5,631 nt of DNA from Chlamydiota bacterium (lineage in GTDB: Bacteria; Auribacterota; UBA3054; B51-G9): assembly GCA_003648225.1 (NCBI GenBank), contig QMOL01000208.1, forward strand, positions 1 to 5,631. The letters run 5' to 3'. The notes beneath the pieces were generated by a model, which saw nothing but the letters and a program-made list of their open reading frames with translations, searched no databases and was not told the origin of the DNA. Numbering within the stretch: the stretch's first letter is position 1; every line of letters begins with the position of its first letter. Below, piece by piece: positions 1-5,575 of this stretch. Made by a program: the position numbers and the translations under genes.

Positions 1-171
1 CCTTTTATAACGCCGGAAGCGATGCTTTGTGAATAACCCTTGCGGTTAAATAGACCAATTTAAAAACCGGCTGCATTGGTGCGTAAGCCAGAAAGTCGGA
101 AGATGCGATTAACACTACTAATTTATTTATCTTCTTCGATTTAGTCGCTGGAAGTGGGCTGATTGCTTCTA
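1..171. other. Gene-free left flank with small inverted repeats
   Basis: No gene is supported here. On the + strand all frames close within the first 36 bases. The frames ending at 32 and 36 could be the last codons of an upstream gene, but nine to eleven residues cannot be assigned. Two perfect inverted repeats are visible: TAACC/GGTTA (34-38 and 44-48, 5-base loop) and ACCAAT/ATTGGT (54-59 and 75-80, 15-base loop). Neither is followed by a T-run on the + strand, so I do not call a terminator. A 57-codon open frame on the - strand (178 to 5) is discussed among the rejected items. Confidence 0.4.
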
Positions 172-200
172 TTGACAACTAAACTTTTAATGAATATAAT
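172..200 (+). promoter_or_regulatory. Sigma-70 promoter of the lipoprotein/ABC importer operon
   Basis: A consensus -35 TTGACA lies at 172-177 and a consensus -10 TATAAT at 195-200, exactly 17 bases apart. Transcription should start near 207, giving a leader of about 55 bases before the first ATG at 263. A second TATAAT at 206-211 lies 11 bases further on and could be a shifted -10, but it has no -35 at good distance. No recognisable Fur box, thiamine riboswitch or other known control element is seen in the leader. The perfect match suggests high basal strength unless a regulator acts on it. Confidence 0.85.
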
Positions 201-262
201 TGCTTTATAATGTAATGAAAATGAACTAAGATAATTTTTAACCTAATAAAAACGGAAAGAAA

Positions 263-982
263 ATGAATACCAAATTCTTAACAAAGTCGGTAGTAATAGT
301 TATTCTTTTAATCGCTTTTTCCGCTTGTGAAGCACAATCAATAAAAAAAGAGAATACACCTCAAGCCAATAAAGTTGAACAAATAATGATTTTAAACTTT
401 GAAAATGTGCCTATCGGTAAAATTCCGGCAAAATGGAAAATCGAAAACACGAATCCATGCGGCCCGCTGCAAACGTGGAAGGTTATTAAAAATACATCTG
501 CTCCTTCCGGGAAACGGGTTTTGGCTTTGATGAATACTAAAAAATCTAAAGGTGACTCATTCAATCTTTGTTGGACAAAAGATGTTTCTTTTACCGATGG
601 AGAAGTTGAAGTTGAACTCAAAGCCGGTACAGGAGAAGAAGATCAGGGCGGCGGCGTGATTTGGCGCGCGCTTGACAAAAATAATTATTACGTTGCACGA
701 TTTAATCCTTTAGAAGATAATTTCAGAATTTATTATGTTAAAGACAGTAAACGAAAAAAAATAAAAAGCGCGAATATTAAATTACCTGCCGGCGAGTGGG
801 TAAAATTGAAAATTGTTCAACGGGGGAATACATTTGAATGTTATCTTAATGGTAAAAAATTCATTGAGGGAACAGATGATACTTTTACAAAATCCGGCGG
901 TGTTGGTTTATGGACCAAAGCTGATGCAGCGACATCATTTGATAATTTCACAGTAATTCTTTACAAAAAAGCTAAAAAATGA
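263..982 (+). CDS. Lipoprotein with DUF1080/LamG-like jelly-roll domain
   Basis: The 239-residue product starts with Lys4 and Lys8, then a hydrophobic stretch (9-20) ending in FSAC. Cys22 is a plausible lipidation site, although Phe at -3 is not ideal; ordinary signal-peptide cleavage after residue 24 is the alternative. A polar linker (25-41) leads into one domain (about 43-233) rich in beta-strand patterns. It opens with a FENVPIGKIPAKW motif, then GGGVIWRALDKNNYYVARF (129-147), a lysine-rich strand, GEWVKLKIVQRGNTFECYLNG (near 177-197) and GGVGLWTKADAATSFDNF (212-229). This order matches the concanavalin-like fold of DUF1080/LamG-type secreted proteins, which bind or act on carbohydrate. 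I cannot identify catalytic residues, so no enzyme activity is claimed. A GGAAAG sequence at 254-259 sits close to the ATG. Its last bases overlap the binding-protein gene (ATGA), so it probably works with the importer at the cell envelope. Confidence 0.8.
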   Translation: MNTKFLTKSVVIVILLIAFSACEAQSIKKENTPQANKVEQIMILNFENVPIGKIPAKWKIENTNPCGPLQTWKVIKNTSAPSGKRVLALMNTKKSKGDSFNLCWTKDVSFTDGEVEVELKAGTGEEDQGGGVIWRALDKNNYYVARFNPLEDNFRIYYVKDSKRKKIKSANIKLPAGEWVKLKIVQRGNTFECYLNGKKFIEGTDDTFTKSGGVGLWTKADAATSFDNFTVILYKKAKK

Positions 983-1995
983 AAAAATTTATTATTGTCG
1001 TAATTTGTGTGATTACTGTTGGTTTCTTTTGGTTTAAAAATAAAGAGAGCGGAACTTCATCTACCGTTATTGTTTATGTTTCCGAAGATCAGGTTTTCTC
1101 AGAACCTGTTTTAAATGCTTTTGAAAAAGTAACAGGAATAAAAGTTAAGGCGGTCTATGATACGGAAGAATCTAAAAGTACAGGCGCGATGAATCGTCTT
1201 ATTGCGGAAAAAAATAATCCTCAGGCAGATGTTTACTGGGCAAATGAACCTATTCGCGCGGAAGTTCTTAAGCAGCGCGGAATTTCGGCACCTTACTTTT
1301 CAAAAAACGCTGCCGGAATTCCTGATAATTTTAAAGACTCGAAAGGCTATTGGACCGGCTTTTCCGCTCGTGCGCGTGTTTTGGTTGTGAACAAAAAAGT
1401 CAAGAAAAAACCGGCATCTATAATTGCTTATACCGAACCTCAGTGGAAAGGAAAAGCAGTTATCGCAAATCCGCTTTTTGGAACAACAACAACTCAAATA
1501 TCAGCACTCTTTACCATTTGGGGCGATACCCGTGCTAAAGATTTTATGAATAAAGTTAAAGAAAATAAAACAAAAATCTCATCAAGTAACGGAGAAAGCG
1601 CGGATCTAGTCGCTTCAGGTGAATTCGATTTCAGCCTGGTTGACAGCGATGACGCAATTAATCGCAGCCGTCAGGGCAAGCCGATTGAAATGATTTATCC
1701 TGATCAGGGGAAAAATGAAATTGGATGTTTGATTGTGCCTAATGCTGCTGTGCTTATTAATGGCGCTCCTCACATTGCAAACGCGAAAAAACTTATCGAT
1801 TATCTTCTCTCAAAACAAACTGAAAAAAAACTCGCTTTCGCTGATTGCGCGCAAATACCTTTGCACACAGGTGTTGACACACCAAAAGAATTGAAGAATA
1901 TTGAGCAGCTTAAAACCATGAAAATTAATTATGGTGAAGTTGCCCTTGAATTACAGAAAATTCAACCGTTTCTGAAGAGTTGGGTTGGCTATTAA
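979..1995 (+). CDS. ABC importer extracellular solute-binding protein (Fbp/ThiB/PhnS-type)
   Basis: The 338-residue product is a periplasmic binding protein of the type II group that includes ferric-binding (FbpA/FutA), thiamine (ThiB) and aminoethylphosphonate proteins. Visible hallmarks are the first strand and helix VIVYVSEDQVFSEPVLNAFE (30-49), the KVTGIKV segment, NRLIAEKNNPQADVYW (72-87), RVLVVNK (133-139), a glycine/threonine-rich loop FGTTTTQ (167-173) and the late VDSDDAI...YPDQG segment (221-244). The N-terminus is a hydrophobic segment (4-18) without a lipobox cysteine, so it may be secreted or stay anchored by the uncleaved segment. Where classical ferric-binding proteins carry two adjacent tyrosines for Fe(III), this one has VDSDDA, so iron is not assured. 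It shares ATGA with the preceding stop, has no clear own ribosome site, and is probably translated by coupling. Confidence 0.85.
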   Translation: MKKFIIVVICVITVGFFWFKNKESGTSSTVIVYVSEDQVFSEPVLNAFEKVTGIKVKAVYDTEESKSTGAMNRLIAEKNNPQADVYWANEPIRAEVLKQRGISAPYFSKNAAGIPDNFKDSKGYWTGFSARARVLVVNKKVKKKPASIIAYTEPQWKGKAVIANPLFGTTTTQISALFTIWGDTRAKDFMNKVKENKTKISSSNGESADLVASGEFDFSLVDSDDAINRSRQGKPIEMIYPDQGKNEIGCLIVPNAAVLINGAPHIANAKKLIDYLLSKQTEKKLAFADCAQIPLHTGVDTPKELKNIEQLKTMKINYGEVALELQKIQPFLKSWVGY

Positions 1996-3587
1996 TGAGT
2001 AAAAAAGTTTTTCTTATTTGTATTGTAATTTGTTTTGCCGTAATCGGCATTCTGCCTATTTTATTTATGCTTGCCAAAAGTGTGAATGTTGACGGGCATT
2101 TCAGTCTTTTCTTTTATAAAAATTTGATGAAGTCAGGTCGGGAATGGACTCTTATCGGAAATAGTTTTACCTTGTCTTTTCTTACAGCGCTATTTACAAC
2201 TATAATTGGCTTGCCGTTAGGAATTTTATTTGCAAAAACCGACCTGCCGCTAAAAAAAACTTTCGCAATTCTTTTTACAATCCCTCTATTGATTCCACCG
2301 TATATTACGGCTATTTCATGGCTCGGCTTACTTGGTCGTGAAGGACTGCTTTCAAAATTTTTAAGTCCCGCAATGATGGAATTTATTTCTAAATGGCTGT
2401 TTGGCTTGCCGGGCTGCGTTATGATTTTATTTTCAACCTTTCTTCCCATTGTTATTTTATTAACAATAACATATCTGAAAACAGTTAATCAACGGCTTGA
2501 AGAAGCCGGAAGGCTCGTTTCCGGCTGGGCCGGTGTGTTGAAAGGAATAACCATACCGCTGATTATGCCTGGACTTTTACTGGCGTCAATTCTGGTTTTT
2601 CTGCTAACCTTGGGAGAATTTGGTGTGCCGACTTTTTTGCGATATGATGTTTTTCCTGTAGAAAGTTTTGCGCAGTTCTCCGCTTTTTATAATTTTGGCG
2701 CTGCAACTGCCGCTGCGGTTCCGCTTGTTATTATTACTTTCATTGTTCTTACAATTGAAAGGATCTTTCTTCGTGAGAAAACTTATCAACTTCGCCCTGC
2801 TGGCGGAGGCAATAAGTCATCGAAGATAAATCTTGGGATTTACCGGAAGTGGTTTTTAATAATTGTAACTCTATTGTGTTTTTGTATTGTAATCCTGCCT
2901 TTTTTAATTCTGTTTTTTCATTCTTTCTCTGTTGACGCATACAAAGAAGCAATTTCAAGAGCGGGAGACAGTCTTTTCAGAAGTCTCGCTTATGCCGCTA
3001 TTGGGGCATCAATGCTGACAGTTCTTGGCTTTTTTATCGGTTATTTAATTCATTCAAAAAAATTCCGCTTTTGGCGCGCGATAGACTCTCTTACAATTTT
3101 TTTGTTTGCGTTATCGGGGACGGTTATTGGAATAGGGCTTATTAATTTATGGAACCGCCCGGCAACTAATTTTATTTACGCGACACCGGTAATTATTATT
3201 TTGGGCTATCTTGCTCAATATACAGCATTAACAAGCCGAATAACAGTTTCAACTCTTGCGCAAATCCCGCCGTCAATGGAAGAGGCGGCACAGGTTTCCG
3301 GCGCTAAATGGATGCGCAGAATAGTTCTTGTCACGGCGCCGATGGCAAAGCGGGGTCTCATCGCCGGATGGCTTGTCGGCTATATTTTCTGCTTGCGGGA
3401 TATGGGGGTTACAATGCTGGTTTATCCTCCCGGCCATGACACTTTTCCGGTTCGTATTTTTACGCTTATGGCAAACGGGTCAACTGAACTTATTTCCGCG
3501 TTATGTGTAATAATGATAATTACTACGTTACTGCCGTTAGGAATAGGAGGTCTTTTATTTAGTCGTTTCTTAAAAAGAGGAAATTAA
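1995..3587 (+). CDS. ABC importer permease with two fused membrane domains (FbpB/ThiP-type)
   Basis: This 530-residue inner-membrane protein carries two BPD_transp_1 domains in one chain, as in FbpB/SfuB and ThiP, whose usual length it matches. Hydrophobic segments recur from 5-27 to 503-520, about twelve in all. Each half has its cytoplasmic EAA loop that docks on the ATPase: EEAGRLVSGWAG...IPLIMPG (169-193) and EEAAQVSGAKWM...APM (429-450). A charged linker (about 257-285) joins the halves. I chose ATG 1995 instead of the TTG at 1980 in the same frame. The ATG shares its A with the upstream TAA (TAATG), giving translational coupling, and MSKKVFLICI is a normal start before the first membrane helix. 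No strong Shine-Dalgarno is present; GAAGAG at 1974-1979 is rather far away. It should form the channel for the neighbouring binding protein and ATPase. Confidence 0.92.
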   Translation: MSKKVFLICIVICFAVIGILPILFMLAKSVNVDGHFSLFFYKNLMKSGREWTLIGNSFTLSFLTALFTTIIGLPLGILFAKTDLPLKKTFAILFTIPLLIPPYITAISWLGLLGREGLLSKFLSPAMMEFISKWLFGLPGCVMILFSTFLPIVILLTITYLKTVNQRLEEAGRLVSGWAGVLKGITIPLIMPGLLLASILVFLLTLGEFGVPTFLRYDVFPVESFAQFSAFYNFGAATAAAVPLVIITFIVLTIERIFLREKTYQLRPAGGGNKSSKINLGIYRKWFLIIVTLLCFCIVILPFLILFFHSFSVDAYKEAISRAGDSLFRSLAYAAIGASMLTVLGFFIGYLIHSKKFRFWRAIDSLTIFLFALSGTVIGIGLINLWNRPATNFIYATPVIIILGYLAQYTALTSRITVSTLAQIPPSMEEAAQVSGAKWMRRIVLVTAPMAKRGLIAGWLVGYIFCLRDMGVTMLVYPPGHDTFPVRIFTLMANGSTELISALCVIMIITTLLPLGIGGLLFSRFLKRGN

Positions 3588-3589
3588 AA

Positions 3590-4270
3590 ATGAGTATTAT
3601 TGAATTTAAAAATGTATCAAAAAATTATAACGGTCATCCCGCCGTGAAAAACTTTTCAATGAAAATCAATGCCGGGGAACGAATTGTTATTCTCGGTCCA
3701 TCGGGTTGTGGAAAAACTACCGTTCTGCGCCTGCTTGCCGGTTTTATTTCTCCAAATTCGGGTGAAATAATTATTGATAATCAAATTGTCGCCGCAGAAG
3801 GAAAAATAATTAAAGAACCTGAAAAACGGAATCTTGGAATGGTGTTTCAGGATTTGGCTCTCTGGCCCCATTTATCAGTAAAAGGTAATTTGGAATTCGG
3901 GTTGAAAGCAAAAGGAATTAAAAAAATTGAAAGAGAAAAGTTTATTCCGGAAATGTTAAAACTTATGCAGATGGGGAAATTTATTAATGCTAAACCAGCA
4001 GAATTATCCGGAGGACAGCAGCAGCGTGTTGCGCTTGCCAGAGCGTTAATATTGCATCCTGAAATTTTACTTATGGACGAGCCGCTTTCAAGCCTTGATC
4101 AGGATTTGAATGAACAGCTTAGAAAAGAAATTCTAAAACTTCATGATAAAATCGGTTTCGCGCTCTTATATGTTACGCATGACCGGGAAGAAGCGCTTGA
4201 TATAGGTTCTCGTATCATTGTGATGAAAAACGGGGAAATAGAGCATCAAGCCAAATTAAATATTCAATAA
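3590..4270 (+). CDS. ABC importer ATP-binding protein, short form without C-terminal domain
   Basis: The 226-residue ATPase has a complete nucleotide-binding core: Walker A GPSGCGKT (36-43), Q-loop Gln87 in MVFQDLALWP, signature LSGGQQQR (139-146), Walker B ILLMDEP (159-165), D-loop SSLD (167-170) and H-loop His197 in YVTHD. It energises the permease encoded 2 bases upstream. Its AGAGGA ribosome site (3576-3581) lies within the end of the permease gene, 8 bases before the ATG. FbpC-type ATPases are usually about 350 residues with a C-terminal TOBE regulatory domain, while ThiQ-type ATPases are about 230. This one ends within about ten residues of the GEIE strand that closes the core. Its last codons and stop lie in a tandem heptamer repeat, so the original tail may have been lost. 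The missing tail should not remove ATPase activity, since all core motifs are intact. Confidence 0.93.
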   Translation: MSIIEFKNVSKNYNGHPAVKNFSMKINAGERIVILGPSGCGKTTVLRLLAGFISPNSGEIIIDNQIVAAEGKIIKEPEKRNLGMVFQDLALWPHLSVKGNLEFGLKAKGIKKIEREKFIPEMLKLMQMGKFINAKPAELSGGQQQRVALARALILHPEILLMDEPLSSLDQDLNEQLRKEILKLHDKIGFALLYVTHDREEALDIGSRIIVMKNGEIEHQAKLNIQ

Positions 4271-4284
4271 TCAATAATCAATCC
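4264..4284. repeat. Three tandem heptamers across the ATPase stop codon
   Basis: TCAATAA occurs at 4264-4270 and 4271-4277 and is followed by TCAATCC at 4278-4284. The first copy supplies the TAA stop of the ATPase gene. The third runs into the GC-rich hairpin that follows. The spacer further on also shows a 7-base period, so this may be part of the same repeat class. Confidence 0.75.
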
Positions 4285-4296
4285 GCCAAAGGCGGA
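4282..4296 (+). terminator. GC-rich hairpin after the importer operon, weak terminator candidate
   Basis: TCCGCC (4282-4287) pairs perfectly with GGCGGA (4291-4296) around an AAA loop, 12 bases after the ATPase stop. The following bases are CTTTC, so the T-run is short and intrinsic termination would be weak. It may instead be a copy of a dispersed palindrome, since a close relative lies at 4499-4515. Confidence 0.4.
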
Positions 4297-4338
4297 CTTT
4301 CAGTAGAAATATTCAAATGAAATAACCCCAGCATACCA

Positions 4339-4362
4339 GCGTACGCGGGACACGTGTGCGTA
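4339..4362. repeat. Small GC-rich palindromes in the convergent spacer
   Basis: GCGTACGC (4339-4346) is a perfect 8-base palindrome and ACACGTGT (4350-4357) is another. TACGC (4342-4346) also pairs with GCGTA (4358-4362), enclosing the second palindrome. The cluster stands out as GC-rich against AT-rich surroundings. Its function is unknown. Confidence 0.4.
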
Positions 4363-4398
4363 TTATTGCACAGTCATGGTCAAATAAAAACCAATATT

Positions 4399-4502
4399 GA
4401 TTAACGATATAAGATTTAAGATATAAATTACTTCTAAAATCAAAAATCGATGTTCCTTGTTCTTAAATCAAATTGCAATGAATATCGAATATCGATTAAT
4501 CC
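4399..4502. repeat. Heptad-phased tandem repeat tract
   Basis: The left part is four heptamers, GATTAAC, GATATAA, GATTTAA and GATATAA (4399-4426). From 4433 the same 7-base register continues with six units beginning TC (4433, 4440, 4447, 4454, 4461 and 4468), then GCAATGA, and then ATATCGA twice (4482-4495). G occupies the same phase position at 4399, 4406, 4413 and 4420, and C occupies it at 4434, 4441, 4448, 4455, 4462, 4469 and 4476. GATTTAA (4413-4419) is the exact reverse complement of TTAAATC (4463-4469), so the two arms are inverted relative to each other. No reading frame or RNA family is recognised here. Confidence 0.65.
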
Positions 4503-4515
4503 TCCTTCGGCGGAT
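4499..4515. repeat. Second copy of the GC-rich hairpin
   Basis: ATCCTCC (4499-4505) pairs with GGCGGAT (4509-4515) around a TTC loop with one central T/C mismatch. Its core, TCCTCC-TTC-GGCGGA, differs from the hairpin at 4282-4296 by one stem base and the loop, which suggests a dispersed family. An imperfect palindrome, CCAT...ATGG (4531-4547), follows 15 bases later. Confidence 0.5.
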
Positions 4516-4549
4516 CTTCGACGAATAACGCCATACGAATCGCATGGTA

Positions 4550-4575
4550 AAATTAAGGATGTATTTTCTTAATTT
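4550..4575. repeat. AT-rich hairpin
   Basis: AAATTAAG (4550-4557) is the exact reverse complement of CTTAATTT (4568-4575), with a 10-base spacer that can add one G-U and one A-U pair. It lies between the two convergent transcription units and might contribute to termination in either direction, but the stem has almost no G-C pairs, so this is weak. Confidence 0.35.
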
Positions 4576-4596
4576 CTAAATCTAAAACTGTAAGAA

Positions 4597-4656
4597 CTGT
4601 AGCCGCTGTCGCTGGCTGCGGAACTAAAAGACCGACCTCAACGAGGTCGGCTACAG
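4597..4656. repeat. Inverted REP-like hairpin pair (BIME-like element)
   Basis: Two hairpins of 19 bases each face each other across a 10-base A-rich linker. The left one (4603-4621) has stem CCGC/GCGG extended by GTC/GGC after one mismatch, with loop GCT. The right one (4632-4650) has a perfect 8-base stem CCGACCTC/GAGGTCGG with loop AAC. Each is immediately preceded on its own strand by CTGTAG: + strand 4597-4602, - strand 4656-4651. These outer arms are reverse complements and can close a three-way junction. A GTAG foot next to a short imperfect palindrome, in inverted pairs between genes, is the known layout of REP/BIME elements mobilised by RAYT (TnpA-REP) transposases. The identification rests on architecture only; no RAYT gene is in this window. 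Confidence 0.6.
4626..4650 (-). terminator. Likely intrinsic terminator of queC
   Basis: Read on the - strand, the perfect 8-base stem CCGACCTC/GAGGTCGG with a GTT loop is followed at once by TCTTTTA. It lies 54 bases beyond the queC stop. It coincides with the right arm of the REP-like pair, so termination may be a secondary role of the repeat. Confidence 0.6.
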
Positions 4657-4704
4657 AATACCGAATATTAATTTAGAGCACTTCCAAAATCCAAATTAAA
4701 ACTC

Positions 4705-5379
4705 TTAAACATATTCAGTTGGATCGGGAATTCCAGCCTGTTCAAATCCCTGTCTGCGCAATACGCACGTGTCGCATTTTCCGCATGCTCTGCCTTGTTT
4801 GTCAGGGTCATAGCAACTTAATGTCAGCGAATAATCAACGCCGAGTTTTGTTCCGAGTTTTATAATTTCAGCTTTTGATAAATTTATTAACGGAGTGTGA
4901 ATCGTAAATTTGTCGCCTTCAACTCCAACTCGTGTAGCAAGATTGGCTGTTTTCTCAAACGCTTCGATGAAGTCCGGGCGGCAATCGGGGTATCCGCTGT
5001 AATCAACAGCATTAACGCCGATAAAGATATCCTGCGCGCCGATAGCTTCGGAAAGACCGAGAGCCACGCTGAGCATAATGGTATTTCTTGCCGGAACATA
5101 AGTGATGGGAATACTGTCATCCATTTCCCTTTCTTTAGGAACTGGAATATCAGCTGTAAGGGCTGATCCGCCAATCTGTCGCATATCGATACGAATAACT
5201 TTATAGTTGAATGCGCCGAGTTTTTCCGCGATAATTTTCGCGCGGCTTATTTCAATTTTATTTCTCTGACCGTAATCAACGGTTAAAGCGCAGCAATCAA
5301 AACCTTCGTTTTTCGCAAACGCGAGTGCGGTAGCGGAATCTAATCCGCCGCTTAATAGAACAACAGCTTTACTTTTCAT
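4705..5379 (-). CDS. queC: 7-cyano-7-deazaguanine (preQ0) synthase QueC
   Basis: QueC converts 7-carboxy-7-deazaguanine to preQ0 using ammonia and ATP, the step before QueF reduction in queuosine synthesis; preQ0 can also feed other 7-deazaguanine modifications. The 224-residue product has normal family length. It has the PP-loop SGGLDS (10-15), VDYGQRN (34-40), the YVPARNTIML segment (94-103), VNAVDYSGYPDCRPDF (122-137) and the zinc site Cys189, Cys199, Cys202 and Cys205. All key positions look intact. The ATG at 5379 places MKSKAVVLLSGG at the usual start. No clear Shine-Dalgarno precedes it, although a strong promoter lies about 60 bases upstream. No other queuosine gene is in the window and no preQ1 riboswitch is recognisable in the short leader. 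It converges with the importer operon and is otherwise unconnected to it. Confidence 0.96.
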   Translation of the reverse strand: MKSKAVVLLSGGLDSATALAFAKNEGFDCCALTVDYGQRNKIEISRAKIIAEKLGAFNYKVIRIDMRQIGGSALTADIPVPKEREMDDSIPITYVPARNTIMLSVALGLSEAIGAQDIFIGVNAVDYSGYPDCRPDFIEAFEKTANLATRVGVEGDKFTIHTPLINLSKAEIIKLGTKLGVDYSLTLSCYDPDKQGRACGKCDTCVLRRQGFEQAGIPDPTEYV

Positions 5380-5416
5380 TTTAAATTATGGGCTTTTTAA
5401 TTTGGATAATTATCTT

Positions 5417-5457
5417 ATGTATCGTAAAATAATCCAGACCATTATACGATGTATCGT
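5417..5457. promoter_or_regulatory. Operator-like repeats in the queC promoter
   Basis: A 9-base direct repeat, ATGTATCGT, occurs at 5417-5425 and 5449-5457, with starts 32 bases apart, close to three helical turns. The promoter-side copy is part of a perfect palindrome ACGAT-GT-ATCGT (5446-5457) between the -35 and -10 boxes, touching the -10. The distal copy lies in the early transcribed leader. This arrangement would suit a dimeric repressor binding two sites, but no known regulator motif is recognised. A separate palindrome, GATAATTATC (5405-5414), lies nearer the gene. Confidence 0.5.
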
Positions 5458-5469
5458 TTTTTGGGTCAA
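5441..5469 (-). promoter_or_regulatory. Sigma-70 promoter of queC
   Basis: On the - strand, TTGACC (5469-5464) is followed after 17 bases by a perfect TATAAT (5446-5441). The start point would be near 5434, giving a leader of about 55 bases before the queC ATG. The spacer contains a palindromic operator-like site. Confidence 0.85.
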
Positions 5470-5530
5470 GAGTTTAACGCAAAAATTGCAAAGATATTCT
5501 ATACAATTACTGCTCAATTTTATCAAGATA

Positions 5531-5559
5531 TTGACAAATCATGATGAATATGCTATATT
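5531..5559 (+). promoter_or_regulatory. Sigma-70 promoter reading out of the right edge
   Basis: A perfect TTGACA (5531-5536) and TATATT (5554-5559) are 17 bases apart, and TGC just before the -10 fits an extended -10. The start would be near 5566. It faces away from queC and must serve a gene beginning at or beyond the edge. ATG codons at 5606 and 5620 stay open to the end, but neither has a clear ribosome site and too few codons are visible to identify a product. Confidence 0.85.
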
Positions 5560-5575
5560 ATTCATGAGATGAATA
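5543..5575. promoter_or_regulatory. Inverted-repeat operator candidate at the right-edge promoter
   Basis: ATTCAT (5560-5565) and ATGAAT (5569-5574) form a perfect inverted repeat with a 3-base centre, just after the -10 and over the expected start point. GATGAATA also occurs twice in direct orientation, at 5543-5550 in the promoter spacer and 5568-5575, 25 bases apart. A protein bound here would block the promoter. No regulator family can be assigned from the motif. Confidence 0.5.

Noticed and set aside
5..178. A 57-codon open frame on the - strand, from a TTG at 178 to TAA at 7-5
   Set aside because: It needs a TTG start without a visible ribosome site, overlaps the -35 box of the operon promoter, and the translation resembles no family I know. 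The length is within what chance allows.
1980..1994. Upstream TTG start for the permease, adding five residues
   Set aside because: The ATG at 1995 forms a TAATG coupling junction with the previous gene and gives a normal N-terminus before the first helix.
4271..4704. CRISPR array in the repeat-rich spacer
   Set aside because: The repeats are 7-base units or single hairpins. There are no identical 23-40 base repeats separated by unique spacers.
4897..5174. Open frames on both strands overlapping queC
   Set aside because: They lie wholly inside an intact, well-recognised gene and encode nothing family-like; they are shadows of its codon pattern.
5380..5434. preQ1 riboswitch in the queC leader
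   Set aside because: The leader is only about 55 bases, AT-rich, and lacks the conserved preQ1-I or preQ1-II core sequences and pseudoknot-forming stem.
5479..5532. GCAA-AAA-TTGC (5479-5489) and a direct repeat AAGATATT (5491-5498 and 5525-5532) between the divergent promoters
   Set aside because: They are short and AT-rich, easily expected by chance in this composition. Noted but not called as operators.
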